From Acidobacteriota bacterium (GTDB lineage: Bacteria > Acidobacteriota > Terriglobia > Terriglobales > Acidobacteriaceae): a stretch of DNA of 64,000 nucleotides. The notes beneath the pieces are model-generated. The model did not search any database. It saw nothing but the letters and a program-made list of their open reading frames with translations, and was not told the origin of the DNA. The stretch covers positions 5,060-69,059 of the forward strand of contig JABBOG010000002.1 of NCBI GenBank assembly GCA_019351975.1, read 5' to 3'. Positions 34,338 to 43,660 of this stretch are shown here, one piece after another. Numbering within the stretch: the first letter of the stretch is position 1; the number at the start of each line of letters is the position of its first letter. The position numbers and the translations under genes were made by a program.

Positions 34338-36531
34338 ACGCTTCTGGCGGCGTTGGACGGTTTGCGCGCGCGACCTCCACGAGCGTGGAGTAGAAGGTCG
34401 CGCCGCCGCCAAGGTCGGTCAGCCGCTCGCTGGTTAGCGTGTTGACGTTTGCGCCGTTGTGCGAGAGCTTCTGCCAGTCCAGCCGCGCGGCAACGACGCC
34501 AGTGGCCACCGTGGTGCCGACCCGCGCCTTCAGCGTGATGCGCCCGCGCGCGTTCCACACAGAAACCGCATCGCCCGATGCAATGCCTCGCGCCCGTGCA
34601 TCTTCGATGTGCATCTCCAAGATGCCGTCGGTGCGGCGCTCCATCTGCTGATGTCCTGGGAGGTTCGCAAACGTGGAGTTCATGAAGTTGTCCGCCTTGC
34701 GCGGCAGAAACTCTAATGGATAGGCACCGTCGCCCGCTGCACCGCTGCGCGACTCCTGCGGCGCGACAAACACTGGCACGGGCAGCAGCTCACCACGGCC
34801 GCTTGGCGTTGCGAACCACTCTGGCGTGCTGAAGGGCAGCGACTCGCCGCGCTCGTTCTTCGGCAGCGACAATGCGACGTGGCCCTCGCGTTCCAACCGC
34901 GCCTTGGTGATGCCGTTGAAGAATGAATGGTCGGTTTCCAGTGCCTGCGCGATCAACGCGTCTTCGTCGTCGTTGAACGCCGGATCGTCAAACATGCGCC
35001 GCCCGAGCGCACCGAAGAGCCACACGTTCGAGCGCGCCTCGCCTAACGGCGCGATTGCCTGTTGCGAGATCTGCGCAAAGAGATGGCCGTAGGCACCCAT
35101 GACATCTTTGGCCTCAAGAAACGTCGTTGCTGGCAGAAGGATGTCGGCGTAGTCCGCCGTGTCGGTGAAGAACTGCTCGTGCACGACGGTGAAGAGATCC
35201 TCGCGGCGCAGCCCTGCAAGTACGCGCACAGAATCCGGCGCAACCGCTGCTGCGTTGCAGTTGTAGACGAAGAGCGCCTTCACCGGCGGGCCGTCGCCTG
35301 CGCGTGAGCCAAGCTCCGTTAACGCCATCCCCAGCTCGTTCATGTTCACGACGCGTGAGGCTCGGCCAAGTCGACTTGCATGCATGAACTCGGGCATCTG
35401 CAGACGGTTTGCATTGAAGGGAAACGAGCCGCTGGTGGAGAGCAGCAGGCCGCCGCCCCGCTGCTTCCAGCTACCGGTGATGAGCGGCAGCATCGCCACA
35501 GCGCGCACGGCTGTACCGCCGTTTTCGCTGCGCTGCACACCGTAGTTCAGGCGTATCACGGCAGGCGCGCGGCCTTCGCGGCCAGCCTTACCGTAGGCCT
35601 GCGCGAGCCGCTCGATGGCCTCTGCTGTAATGCCGGTGATCGCCGCGGCACGTTCAGGTGCATGCTCGGGCAGCAGCGCGTGCATCTTCAGCGCTTCAGC
35701 GCCGCGGGTGCAGTCGTGCATGTAGGCTGCATCATCGTACCCATCGCGGAAGAGGACGTGCATGATCGCCAGCGCGAGCAGCACGTCGGTGCCGGGGCGA
35801 ATTGAGAGATGCTCATCGGCCAGCGCCGCCGTGCGCGTGCGGTAGGGGTCGATCACGATAAGCTTTGCGCCGTTGCGCCGCGCCTCTTCGATGAACGGCC
35901 ACAGATGCACGTTGTTGCCGTGGATGTTCGCTCCCCACGCGAGGATCAGGCCGGCGTGCACGAAGTCCTGCGGCACGGTGCCGAGCTTCATGCCATAGAC
36001 GCTCATCATCGCAGCACCGCCAGCACTCGCGCAGATCGTGCGGTCCAGCTGCGACGCTCCGAGCCGATGAAAGAATCGGCGGTCCATCGAGCCATAGCCG
36101 AGCTGCCCGATGGTGCCCGCGTAGCTGTACGGAAGAATACTCTCCGGCCCAAAGGCGGCGGCGGTCCGCTCCAACCTTTGCGCCACAAGCTCCAGCGCTT
36201 CATCCCAGGAGATGCGCTCAAACGCCTCTGCCTCGCGGCCCTGTGGCAGCGGGCCTTTCAGCACGCCGGGCCTGCGCCGCATCGGATACAGCAGCCTCTC
36301 CGGTGAGTACACACGGTCGAGATAGCGCGCCACTTTGCCGCACAGAAATCCACGCGTTACGGGGTGCGAGGGATCGCCTTGCACCTTCGTCGCGCGGCCA
36401 CTCTGCGTGTCCACCGTCACCAGAACGGCGCACGAGTCGGGGCAGTCATGTGTGCAGACCGCGTGCACGGTCTTCGACCCGCGCACAGCTTCATCCGCGA
36501 CGGCAGCGCACGTATTGGGTATCATCGGCAT
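34300..36531 (-). CDS. Molybdopterin oxidoreductase family protein (formate dehydrogenase/BisC-like)
   Basis: The 743-aa protein has an N-terminal [4Fe-4S] motif ('CTHDCPDSCAVLVTVD', with Cys in 'GFLCGKVARY'). Molybdopterin domains follow: 'ISWDEALELVAQRLERTAAA', 'GANIHGNNVHLWPFI', 'IDPYRTRTAALADEHLSIRP', 'LPATTFLEAKDVMGAYG', and the C-terminal dinucleotide-binding 'MHIEDARARGIASGDAVSVW'. It has no Tat signal and no partner subunit gene beside it, so it is a free-standing cytoplasmic oxidoreductase. The Mo-ligand region is around 'TICASAGGAAMM'. The substrate cannot be assigned. It is divergent from the gene at 36605. Confidence 0.88.
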   Translation of the reverse strand: MPMIPNTCAAVADEAVRGSKTVHAVCTHDCPDSCAVLVTVDTQSGRATKVQGDPSHPVTRGFLCGKVARYLDRVYSPERLLYPMRRRPGVLKGPLPQGREAEAFERISWDEALELVAQRLERTAAAFGPESILPYSYAGTIGQLGYGSMDRRFFHRLGASQLDRTICASAGGAAMMSVYGMKLGTVPQDFVHAGLILAWGANIHGNNVHLWPFIEEARRNGAKLIVIDPYRTRTAALADEHLSIRPGTDVLLALAIMHVLFRDGYDDAAYMHDCTRGAEALKMHALLPEHAPERAAAITGITAEAIERLAQAYGKAGREGRAPAVIRLNYGVQRSENGGTAVRAVAMLPLITGSWKQRGGGLLLSTSGSFPFNANRLQMPEFMHASRLGRASRVVNMNELGMALTELGSRAGDGPPVKALFVYNCNAAAVAPDSVRVLAGLRREDLFTVVHEQFFTDTADYADILLPATTFLEAKDVMGAYGHLFAQISQQAIAPLGEARSNVWLFGALGRRMFDDPAFNDDEDALIAQALETDHSFFNGITKARLEREGHVALSLPKNERGESLPFSTPEWFATPSGRGELLPVPVFVAPQESRSGAAGDGAYPLEFLPRKADNFMNSTFANLPGHQQMERRTDGILEMHIEDARARGIASGDAVSVWNARGRITLKARVGTTVATGVVAARLDWQKLSHNGANVNTLTSERLTDLGGGATFYSTLVEVARANRPTPPEASTSLADTALPSA

Positions 36532-36604
36532 ACCTCTATTCTAGGCTCTGGCGCTCGTCGTCCCCTGCTGACGCGTGCCCTTGCCAAGGCTACACGGAGC
36601 ACCC

Positions 36605-37069
36605 ATGTATCGTCTCGCATCCGCCATTCTGCTCTGCGCGCCGCTTGTCGCAGCCGCCCAAACCGCACCTCCGCCGCCGGAGACCACCGCCATCGTCAGC
36701 GCGCTCAACCAATCTGCCGATGCATGGAACCGCGGCGACATCGACGCCTTCGCCGCCAGCTACAAGAACTCGCCTGACATCCTCTTCATGAGCCGGACGA
36801 TCCAGCACGGCTACGCGCAGATGCTGACGCGCTACAAGGCGGCCTATCCGACACCCGCAGCGATGGGCAAGCTCAGCTTCACGCATCTCGATGTGCAGCC
36901 GTTGGACAGCCGCTTCGCCACCGTCACCGGCAACTTCCACCTGCAGCGAACCCGCGCCGGCGGCGGCGATGCGGACGGCTACTTCCTGCTGGTGCTGGAG
37001 CACACGCCCGCAGGCTGGAAGATCGTCCGCGACGATACCACAGCGCTTCCGCCAACTGCGGCAAAGTAG
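36605..37069 (+). CDS. Exported SnoaL-like/DUF4440 protein
   Basis: The 154-aa product has a signal peptide ('RLASAILLCAPLVAAAQ') and one NTF2-fold domain: 'ALNQSADAWNRGDIDAFAAS', 'PDILFMSRTIQHGYAQML' and 'GYFLLVLEHTPAGWKIVRDD'. Such domains bind small ligands or act as ketosteroid-isomerase-like enzymes; the function here is unknown. The ABC ATPase gene starts 31 bp downstream on the same strand, which may indicate an operon. Confidence 0.8.
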   Translation: MYRLASAILLCAPLVAAAQTAPPPPETTAIVSALNQSADAWNRGDIDAFAASYKNSPDILFMSRTIQHGYAQMLTRYKAAYPTPAAMGKLSFTHLDVQPLDSRFATVTGNFHLQRTRAGGGDADGYFLLVLEHTPAGWKIVRDDTTALPPTAAK

Positions 37070-37100
37070 CTTCTGCGGTAGGCTCTCAACAGGAGTTTCC

Positions 37101-37910
37101 ATGTCTGACGAGCCGCTGCTCGAAGCCCACAACCTCGTCAAGGACTACGCCACCGCGCGTGTCATCGACAACGTTTCGCTGCACCTGAATCGCGGCGAAA
37201 CGCTTGGCCTGGTGGGCGAATCCGGCTCCGGCAAAAGCACCATCGCGCGGCTCTTGCTGCGGCTCGTCGAGCCTACCAGCGGCAGCATCACGTTCCGCGC
37301 CTCACGCGCAGATGACACGGCGTTACGCACCTACGATCTTATGCGCGTGACGCCAGCCGAGATGCGCCGCCTCCGCCGCAAGCTCTCCATCGTCTTCCAG
37401 GACCCCTACGCCGCCCTCAACCCACGCATGTCGGTCCGCCAAATACTAGCCGAGCCCTTCGCCATCCACCGCGAACAGCCGCCCAGTGGACTCGACGCTC
37501 GCCTCCACGAACTCCTCGCCGAAGTCGGCCTCGAACCCTCCGCCCTCCGCCGCTACCCGCATGAGTTCTCCGGCGGCCAGCGCCAGCGCATCAACATCGC
37601 CCGCGCCCTCGCCCTCCGCCCCGAACTCCTCGTCCTCGACGAGCCCGTCAGCGCCCTCGACGTCTCCGTCGGCGCACAAGTCATCAACCTCCTCCGCGAC
37701 CTCCAGCAGCGCTACGGCCTCACCTATCTCTTCATCTCGCACTCCATGCCGCTCGTGCGCTATCTCTGCCACCGCGTCGCTGTGATGCAGCGCGGCCGCA
37801 TCGTCGAAACGGGCACCTGGAGCGAAGTCTGCGACCACCCCCGCGAACCCTACACCCAGCAACTCCTCGCCGCCACCCCGGAGCTGCCGCCGCTTGATCT
37901 ACGCGACTGA
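37101..37910 (+). CDS. ABC transporter ATP-binding protein (Dpp/Opp F-type)
   Basis: The ATG at 37101 follows CAGGAG. The 269-aa ATPase has Walker A 'GLVGESGSGKSTIARLLLR', the Q-loop at 'SIVFQDPYAALNPRMSVRQI', signature 'EFSGGQRQRINIARAL', Walker B 'LLVLDEPVSALD', and H-loop 'FISHSMPLVRYL'. The 'DPYAALNPRMSV' stretch and the C-terminal 'PREPYTQQLLAATPELPP' tail are typical of the peptide/nickel DppF/OppF ATPases. No permease, binding protein or partner ATPase lies nearby, so it must work with components encoded elsewhere. The 3' half is strikingly rich in C-ending codons. Confidence 0.92.
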   Translation: MSDEPLLEAHNLVKDYATARVIDNVSLHLNRGETLGLVGESGSGKSTIARLLLRLVEPTSGSITFRASRADDTALRTYDLMRVTPAEMRRLRRKLSIVFQDPYAALNPRMSVRQILAEPFAIHREQPPSGLDARLHELLAEVGLEPSALRRYPHEFSGGQRQRINIARALALRPELLVLDEPVSALDVSVGAQVINLLRDLQQRYGLTYLFISHSMPLVRYLCHRVAVMQRGRIVETGTWSEVCDHPREPYTQQLLAATPELPPLDLRD

Positions 37911-38333
37911 GGCACCCTGCTTCTTCGCCTCAACATCACACACATTCCGCAGATAATCCCACGAGTACAGCCCTGCCTCGTGACCGTCGTTCCACTTGAA
38001 GCGCACCGCATACTTGCCCACCGGCGTCACCTCCACGGGACGCGGCGGAGCCTCATACATCGGCAGCAATGACGCAGGTTTCGGTTTCGCCACGCCCGGT
38101 GCGCGGCCCTCTTTTTCGCGCTCCTCATGGCATGTGGCGCAGGGGCACGCGGCGCGGAGCCACGCAAAGTTCCACGCGCTGCGGTGGCCATCCTTCCACT
38201 CGATCACGACGCCGCTGCCGCCGCTCTTATCCACGCGCACCTTGGCCGGAAGGATCGCATCGCCCGTCAGCTTGGGGTGCTCCTCGCGCTGCGCTTCTTC
38301 GGCACTCACAAATCGAATTCCTTCATGACTCAT
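37899..38333 (-). CDS. DUF971 family protein (gamma-butyrobetaine hydroxylase-like N-terminal domain)
   Basis: The 144-aa product carries the DUF971 fold: 'GVVIEWKDGHRSAWNFAWLR', a metal-binding-like 'CPCATCHEERE', and 'YAVRFKWNDGHEAGLYSWDY' ending with 'LRNVC'. The Cys/His cluster suggests Zn or Fe-S binding. These small proteins are often found near Fe-S or Mrp genes, but their role is not settled. It converges with the ABC ATPase gene (12-bp overlap) and lies upstream of the SemiSWEET gene on the same strand. Confidence 0.85.
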   Translation of the reverse strand: MSHEGIRFVSAEEAQREEHPKLTGDAILPAKVRVDKSGGSGVVIEWKDGHRSAWNFAWLRAACPCATCHEEREKEGRAPGVAKPKPASLLPMYEAPPRPVEVTPVGKYAVRFKWNDGHEAGLYSWDYLRNVCDVEAKKQGASVA

Positions 38334-38361
38334 TGCATCTCTCCTTTGCTAACCACCGACA

Positions 38362-38670
38362 TCAGCGCGGCGCTCCCGCAGGCTGTTTCGGATGCGTTGC
38401 ATGTCGATCGAACCGCAGCTTCAACACCAGGATCGTCATCGAGAGCACGAACGTCAGCGCATTTGCCACCCACACCGGCGCAGAGTGCACCATGATGCCG
38501 TACACCAGCCACGCAAACGTCCCCGCGGAGAAGATCAGAAACATTCCCAGCGAGATATCTCGCGCCGACCGCAACCGGATCACGCGCAGCAGCTGCGGCA
38601 CAAACGACACTGTCGTCATCGTGGCTGCAGCGTAGCCAATGCCGTCGATCTCCATCTTCGATACTGTCAT
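38362..38670 (-). CDS. SemiSWEET-like sugar transporter
   Basis: From ATG 38670, overlapping the upstream TauE/SafE stop by 4 bp, the product is 102 aa with three TM helices. The first contains 'AATMTTVSFVPQLLRVIR', with the PQ motif typical of the SWEET/PQ-loop superfamily, then 'SLGMFLIFSAGTFAWLVYGI' and 'WVANALTFVLSMTILVLKL'. SemiSWEETs dimerise to form a sugar uniporter. The substrate is unknown. Confidence 0.88.
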   Translation of the reverse strand: MTVSKMEIDGIGYAAATMTTVSFVPQLLRVIRLRSARDISLGMFLIFSAGTFAWLVYGIMVHSAPVWVANALTFVLSMTILVLKLRFDRHATHPKQPAGAPR

Positions 38671-39452
38671 CCCTGCGCCTGTCTCCAGAAGAAATATGCC
38701 GCGATCACGCAGCCCGTCGCAACGACGATCGCGCGCAGCACATCGCCGTTGACGCGCCGCGCAAACCGCGCTCCCACCCATCCGCCAAACGCTGCGAAGA
38801 CCATCGAGACCACGCAGTAGTGCCACACGATTGCGCCCTGAAAGATGAACGTAATGATCGCCACAAAGTTTGAAAGCAGCGCTGCAAATACCTTCATCGC
38901 ATTGAGCGTGTGCATCTTTTCCATGCCGAAGAGCGCAAGGATTGTCATCACCAGAAAGCCACCGCCAGCGCCAAAGTATCCGATGTAAAAGCACACCGGA
39001 AAGAGCGCGGCTGCGAGCGCGAGCCTCGGGATGTGCGGCTCCGCCTCATCCTGCTTTGCGCGTCGGCGCATCCACTTGGAGACCGGACCACTGACGCCAA
39101 AGATCAGGGTGCCGCCGAGAATCAACCATGGAATGAGGTTCATGAACGTGCGCTGTTTGGTATGCAACAGCACCTCCGCACCCAGCACACCGCCTACGAT
39201 GCACGTTGCGGCAACCGCTGGCAGCAGGTCCTTGCGCACGTCGCCGCGCAGCGTCGCCAGCGACGTAAGCTGCCCCGGCCACAGCGCCACGGTGTTGGTT
39301 GCGTTCGCCTGCACCGGCAGCACGCCCATGCCGAGCATCGCGGGAAACGACAGAAACGAGCCTCCGCCGGCCATGGCGTTCATCACACCCGCAATCGTCG
39401 ACGCCGCTACCAGCCAGATGTAACGCAGATGTGGGATGTGGTCGAAGAACAT
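38667..39452 (-). CDS. TauE/SafE (DUF81) family permease
   Basis: From ATG 39452 the product is 261 aa with about eight TM helices. It shows the two TauE/SafE half-repeats: 'IAGVMNAMAGGGSFLSFPAM' with 'NATNTVALWPGQLTSL', and 'CFYIGYFGAGGGFLVMTILA' with 'NAMKVFAALLSNFVAIITFI'. Members export sulfite, sulfoacetate or other organic anions. A longer frame to 39680 exists but reads as non-membrane sequence. It is translationally coupled to the SemiSWEET gene. Confidence 0.9.
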   Translation of the reverse strand: MFFDHIPHLRYIWLVAASTIAGVMNAMAGGGSFLSFPAMLGMGVLPVQANATNTVALWPGQLTSLATLRGDVRKDLLPAVAATCIVGGVLGAEVLLHTKQRTFMNLIPWLILGGTLIFGVSGPVSKWMRRRAKQDEAEPHIPRLALAAALFPVCFYIGYFGAGGGFLVMTILALFGMEKMHTLNAMKVFAALLSNFVAIITFIFQGAIVWHYCVVSMVFAAFGGWVGARFARRVNGDVLRAIVVATGCVIAAYFFWRQAQG

Positions 39453-39499
39453 GCTCTCTTGATTGTAGTCAACCGGTGGGCGCGGATTCACCGTCGGCG

Positions 39500-40054
39500 T
39501 TAGACGAGCCCGGTGAGCTGCAACGCTTCCTCTGCCGTATCGGCGACGAGGAGGATCCCACGGTTGCCGCGGAGCATCCCCTGCGCATCGCAGACATCCA
39601 GAAACTGCAACAGCGTGTCGTAGAAGCCTGCCACATTCAGCAGCACGACGGGTTTCGCGTGGATCTTCAGCGTCTGCCACGCCAGCACCTCGAACATCTC
39701 CTCCAGCGTGCCGTAACCGCCAGGGAGGATGATGAACGCGTCTGCGCGCTCCGCCATCAGCGCTTTACGCGTATGCATCGTGCTGGTCACATGCAGCTCC
39801 GAAACGCCCTGATGCGCCACTTCGAGGTCCACAAGTACATGCGGGATCACCCCAACTACATGGCCGCCCTCAGCCAGCGCAGCATCTGCGACTGCGGCCA
39901 TCAGCCCCGTCTTTCCGCCGCCATAGATCAGTCCTAGGTTTCTGCGTGCAAGGACTCTGCCTAGCGCTTCAGCCGCCGTGCGATATTCTGGCAGCTGCCC
40001 GTCCGCCGATGCGCAGAATACCGCCACACTCGTTGTTACGCGCTCATGATTCAT
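39500..40054 (-). CDS. LOG-family nucleoside 5'-monophosphate phosphoribohydrolase
   Basis: The 184-aa TIGR00730-type protein shows 'VAVFCASADGQLPEYRTAAE', the nucleotide-binding 'LIYGGGKTGLMAAVADAAL', and the catalytic signature 'PGGYGTLEEMFEVLAWQTL'. Such enzymes release the base from cytokinin nucleotides or other NMPs and are often annotated as lysine decarboxylase-like by error. It is a cytoplasmic single gene, divergent from the RNase T2 gene; the 69-bp gap carries short repeats of CGATATCCTG. Confidence 0.92.
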   Translation of the reverse strand: MNHERVTTSVAVFCASADGQLPEYRTAAEALGRVLARRNLGLIYGGGKTGLMAAVADAALAEGGHVVGVIPHVLVDLEVAHQGVSELHVTSTMHTRKALMAERADAFIILPGGYGTLEEMFEVLAWQTLKIHAKPVVLLNVAGFYDTLLQFLDVCDAQGMLRGNRGILLVADTAEEALQLTGLV

Positions 40055-40123
40055 AGCTTCAGGATATCCTGCTCCGGTCGCGATATCCTGAGGTCGCGAT
40101 CCTGTCGCAACGAGGTCTCACGT

Positions 40124-40750
40124 ATGCCGCTTCGCAAGCCGCTTTTGGCCCTTGCCATGCTCATCTCAATCTGCCTCGCACCTGCTCTCGGTGCGCAGCA
40201 GAAGGGCCAGCCCGGCAAGTTCGACTTCTACCTGATGAACCTCTCGTGGTCGCCGGAGTTCTGCGCGATCCGTGGCACGTCGCCGGAGTGCAAAGCGCAT
40301 CCCGGCTTCATCCTCCACGGACTTTGGCCCCAGAACAATGACGGCACCTACCCGGTCTTCTGTAGCGACGAAGCAGGTCCGGCCAACCCGCAACAAAACC
40401 TCGACATTACTCCGGATCTCAGCCTGCTGGAGCATGAGTGGGCTAAGCATGGCACCTGCTCCGCTCTGGGCCCGCAAGGCTTCTTCGCGCTGGAGCGTCA
40501 AGCCTTCCATGCGTTGAGAGTACCCTCGCAAATCAGCGGCCTGACGCAGCAGATCAGCATGAGGCCGGACCAGATCCTGGGCCTGTTCTACGCGGCGAAT
40601 CCCGGCTTCCCCCAGGGCAGCATTGTGCTAAGCTGCGGCCACAATCAGCTCACAGCCATGGAAGCCTGCTTCAGCAAGGATCTGCATCCGATCGCCTGCC
40701 AGAATCTTCGTAGCTGTCGCGCCAACGCCGTGCAGATCACACCTCCCTGA
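40124..40750 (+). CDS. Secreted ribonuclease T2 family protein
   Basis: From ATG 40124 the product is 208 aa with a signal peptide ('PLLALAMLISICLAPALGAQ'). It has both T2 active-site segments: CAS I 'FILHGLWPQ' and CAS II 'EHEWAKHGTC', with their catalytic histidines. Eight or more Cys residues would form disulfides after export. It should degrade RNA in the periplasm or outside the cell, probably for nutrient scavenging. A strong hairpin follows 23 bp after the stop. Confidence 0.93.
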   Translation: MPLRKPLLALAMLISICLAPALGAQQKGQPGKFDFYLMNLSWSPEFCAIRGTSPECKAHPGFILHGLWPQNNDGTYPVFCSDEAGPANPQQNLDITPDLSLLEHEWAKHGTCSALGPQGFFALERQAFHALRVPSQISGLTQQISMRPDQILGLFYAANPGFPQGSIVLSCGHNQLTAMEACFSKDLHPIACQNLRSCRANAVQITPP

Positions 40751-40772
40751 CGGAGGTTAAATGCCAAAGGAA

Positions 40773-40799
40773 AAGGCCCCACCCGTTGGGTGAGGCCTT
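40773..40799. terminator. Rho-independent-type hairpin between convergent genes
   Basis: AAGGCC-C-CACCC pairs with GGGTG-A-GGCCTT around the 3-nt loop GTT, with one internal C/A mismatch. It is flanked by A-rich sequence on the left (AAAGGAAAAGG) and TTACG on the right. It lies between the RNase T2 gene and the minus-strand cox genes and could stop transcription from both sides. Confidence 0.75.
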
Positions 40800-40824
40800 A
40801 CGTACTCGTATGGTGCGCTTTCCT

Positions 40825-41178
40825 TTACCAGAGGCCCCACGAACGGCTGACATAGTCACTCAGCGTCATCGTAATGAGCACGAAGAAGATGAAAAACCCG
40901 GCGGCGATGGTCATCTTGATCAGACGCGACTGGAAGACGACATGCATAAAGAAGAGGATGACCAGCACACCTTTAATCGTAGCGATTCCCAGTGCAATGA
41001 CCGGATTCGCCCATCCCAGATCCACGTAAGCTGCGCCGACGGTCGCTCCGGTGAAAATCAGCAGAGCTACGTACACCAGCGAATACTGCAACGGTGTGAT
41101 CAGCCGATGCTCAGCATGCTCGGGGTTCGTTATATTCTGGGGGTCGTTCGCATCCGTGTGTACCACTTGATGAGCCAT
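40825..41178 (-). CDS. Cytochrome c oxidase subunit IV (prokaryotic, CyoD-like)
   Basis: The 117-aa product has three TM helices: 'YSLVYVALLIFTGATVGAAY', 'NPVIALGIATIKGVLVILFF' (with 'MHVVFQS' after it), and 'IAAGFFIFFVLITMTLSDYV'. The central 'ATIKG.LV..FFMH' is the signature of the prokaryotic COX4 family. It is the last gene of the second oxidase block (II-I-III-IV) and stabilises the complex. The terminator at 40773-40799 follows. Confidence 0.9.
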   Translation of the reverse strand: MAHQVVHTDANDPQNITNPEHAEHRLITPLQYSLVYVALLIFTGATVGAAYVDLGWANPVIALGIATIKGVLVILFFMHVVFQSRLIKMTIAAGFFIFFVLITMTLSDYVSRSWGLW

Positions 41179-41205
41179 TTCAGTTCCTTACAAGATTTTG
41201 GAGCG

Positions 41206-41964
41206 CTATTTGAGCGGGTGGCGGTTGATCAGATAGAGCAGTGGAAATAAAAAGATCCACACAATATCGACGAAGTGCCAGTACAAACCAAAGTTTTCTA
41301 TGGGCGCAACGTACCCCGACGTGAAATCACCGCGGTGCGCTCGCAATGTAAGCCATGCAAGAATTCCGATACCGATGATCATGTGGAGTGCGTGCATTCC
41401 GGTCATTGCGAAGTACAGAAAGAAAAAGATCTGCGTCTTCTGCGCCATGTCCGGTGACAGCGGATCTTCCTTCAGACCATATGCGGCAGGGTTGACGAAC
41501 ATGGCTGTGCTAAAGCTCGCACCCGGAATGTGATGCTTCTCGTATTTCTCGTGGTACTCATCGGCCTTGACGCCGAGAAAGATGAACCCAAAGAACGTTG
41601 TAAGGAGCAGCATGACCACGAGCAGACCCTTCTGACGGACCTCTGCAGCCCACACGCCCAGCGCCATGCAGAAACCTGACGTAATCAGGATTGCAGTATT
41701 TACCGCTCCTAAAGGAACGCTCAACTGGTTCGAAGCTACGACAAACGCCTCATAGTACCAGTTGCGATACAGCAAATATGCAAAGAACATGCCGCCGAAA
41801 AACATGATTTCGGTCAACAGAAAGAGCCACATACCGAAGCTGCCTGCCTCGCGCTGCTGCTCTTCGGTCTCAAAGTGATGGCGGTGCTGCGGCAGCACCG
41901 CATGCTCGTGCTCCTCGTGCACTGCGGGAGTGTATGGAGGATACAACGTAGGGTCTGTCGTCAT
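41206..41964 (-). CDS. ctaE: Cytochrome c oxidase subunit III (second oxidase)
   Basis: ATG 41964 gives 252 aa; a TTG at 41991 overlapping the subunit I stop is the longer alternative. A His/Glu-rich N-terminus precedes helices with '[20 protein letters not shown]', '[20 protein letters not shown]' and the final '[20 protein letters not shown]'. It is larger than the subunit III at 12744 and resembles the caa3 A2-type partner. It belongs to the minus-strand ctaC-ctaD-ctaE-COX4 set. Confidence 0.94.
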   Translation of the reverse strand: MTTDPTLYPPYTPAVHEEHEHAVLPQHRHHFETEEQQREAGSFGMWLFLLTEIMFFGGMFFAYLLYRNWYYEAFVVASNQLSVPLGAVNTAILITSGFCMALGVWAAEVRQKGLLVVMLLLTTFFGFIFLGVKADEYHEKYEKHHIPGASFSTAMFVNPAAYGLKEDPLSPDMAQKTQIFFFLYFAMTGMHALHMIIGIGILAWLTLRAHRGDFTSGYVAPIENFGLYWHFVDIVWIFLFPLLYLINRHPLK

Positions 41965-41983
41965 GCCCGTAGATGTGATCGCG

Positions 41984-43660
41984 TTATCCAACCGTCGTCA
42001 CCTCGTGTTTCGTCTTGTTAGCAAGCCATTCATAGTCGTACGCCTCATGGTCCATGATGGGCGTCTCTACAAAGTTCTCCGTCAATGGCGGAGACTGAAT
42101 CTGCCACTCCAGGCCAGTGGCCTGCCATGGGTTATTACCGGCGATGGCACCGTACTTCAGCGACCATCCGAGATACAGCAGCGGCAGCATGTAACCTACA
42201 CCCAACACCGTAGCTCCCGCCGTTGAAAGCACGTTAAGCACCTGGAATTCGGGTGGGTAGGAGTGATACCGGCGCGGCATCCCCAGATACCCCAGGATGA
42301 ACTGCGGCATGAACGTCAGGTTGAAGCCGATGAATGTCGTAACGGCTGCCAGCTTCGACAGCGATTCGGGATACATGCGGCCCGTCATCTTGGGCCACCA
42401 GAAGTGGATCCCCGCAAGGAAGGCCATCAACATTCCGCCCACCATCACGAAGTGAAAGTGCGCCACGATGAAATAGGTCTCCGTCAAGTGGATGTCCATG
42501 CCGAGCGAACCAAGGAACACGCCTGTGAGGCCACCGATCGTGAACAGGCCCATGAAGCCGAAGGCATACAGCATCGGCGTCTCAAACGTGATAGACCCCT
42601 TCTGCAGAGTAAACGCCCAGTTGAAGATCTTGATCGCCGAGGGTACCGCAACGAGCATCGTCAGCAAGCTGAAGACAAGCGCCGAATAATTGGAGACGCC
42701 CATGATGAACATGTGGTGCTCCCACACGAAAAAGCCGAAGAGCGCGATGGCAACCGAACTGAACGCTACGGCCGTATATCCGAAGACGCGCTTACGGCTG
42801 AAGGTCGAGATCACCTCGGAGATGACGCCCATCCCGGGCAGAATCATAATATAGACCGCCGGGTGCGAGTAGAACCAGAACAGATGCTGGAACAGCAGTG
42901 GATCTCCACCCTTGGTGGGGTCGAAGACGCCGATGCCGAAGGTGCGCTCCAGCGCGACCAGAACCAGCGCGATCGCCAGCACCGGGGTTCCGAGCACCAT
43001 CAGCAGCGAAGCGGCGTAGTGCGACCATACGAACAGCGGCATCCGGAACCATGTCATTCCCGGGCAGCGCATCCGGTGAATGGTCACGATGAAGTTCAGC
43101 CCGGTGAAGATCGAAGCGAAGCCCGCGACGAAGATACCCATCGCCGTTGTAATGACGTGGGTATTCAGATAGTGGGTGGAAAGAGGCGTCGTGAACGTCC
43201 AGCCGGTATCCACTCCACCGAGAACCAGCGCAGTCAGCGTAAACAACCCGCCGATCACATACAGGTACCAGCTAAGCAGATTGATCTTGGGAAACGCGAG
43301 GTCCTTCGCGCCCAGCATGATCGGAATCAGGAAGTTCCCCAGCGTAGCCGGCACTGATGGAACCAGAAACAGGAAGATCATGATAATGCCGTGCATGCTG
43401 AAGAACTTGTTGTACGTGTCCGACGACACCAGATCCGGCTGCGGCGTGAGCAACTCCAGCCGAATGAGCCCTGCGAACGCTCCTCCTATGAAGAAAAAGA
43501 AGGTGATCGAGATCAAATACAGGATGGCGATGCGTTTATGGTCGCCCGTCAACAGCCAGCTCAACAGACCGTGTTCGTTGTTGATGTAGTTGCGCTTAGG
43601 CAGCCGCGCAGTGGACTGGTCGGGGAGAGAAACGATCGTGTTACCTATCGCTGTGCTCAT
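41984..43660 (-). CDS. ctaD: Cytochrome c oxidase subunit I, A2 (YS) type
   Basis: This 558-aa haem-copper subunit I has '[20 protein letters not shown]' (low-spin haem), '[18 protein letters not shown]' (CuB His and cross-linked Tyr), '[12 protein letters not shown]' (CuB pair), the K-channel lysine in '[10 protein letters not shown]', and '[14 protein letters not shown]' (haem histidines). The YSHPAVY pattern defines the A2 subfamily, in which Tyr-Ser replaces the helix-VI Glu. It thus differs from the subunit I at 10870, which lacks both solutions and the lysine. The start overlaps the subunit II stop by 4 bp. Confidence 0.97.
   Translation of the reverse strand: MSTAIGNTIVSLPDQSTARLPKRNYINNEHGLLSWLLTGDHKRIAILYLISITFFFFIGGAFAGLIRLELLTPQPDLVSSDTYNKFFSMHGIIMIFLFLVPSVPATLGNFLIPIMLGAKDLAFPKINLLSWYLYVIGGLFTLTALVLGGVDTGWTFTTPLSTHYLNTHVITTAMGIFVAGFASIFTGLNFIVTIHRMRCPGMTWFRMPLFVWSHYAASLLMVLGTPVLAIALVLVALERTFGIGVFDPTKGGDPLLFQHLFWFYSHPAVYIMILPGMGVISEVISTFSRKRVFGYTAVAFSSVAIALFGFFVWEHHMFIMGVSNYSALVFSLLTMLVAVPSAIKIFNWAFTLQKGSITFETPMLYAFGFMGLFTIGGLTGVFLGSLGMDIHLTETYFIVAHFHFVMVGGMLMAFLAGIHFWWPKMTGRMYPESLSKLAAVTTFIGFNLTFMPQFILGYLGMPRRYHSYPPEFQVLNVLSTAGATVLGVGYMLPLLYLGWSLKYGAIAGNNPWQATGLEWQIQSPPLTENFVETPIMDHEAYDYEWLANKTKHEVTTVG

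Noticed and set aside
40046-40123. Short repeats of CGATATCCTG between the LOG and RNase T2 genes as a possible CRISPR or iteron array
   Set aside because: There are only two or three imperfect copies with irregular spacing; this is not enough for either.
42263-43357. 364-aa plus-strand frame opposite the second ctaD
   Set aside because: It is Arg/Glu/His-rich, has no membrane or domain pattern, and lies wholly within a conserved oxidase gene.
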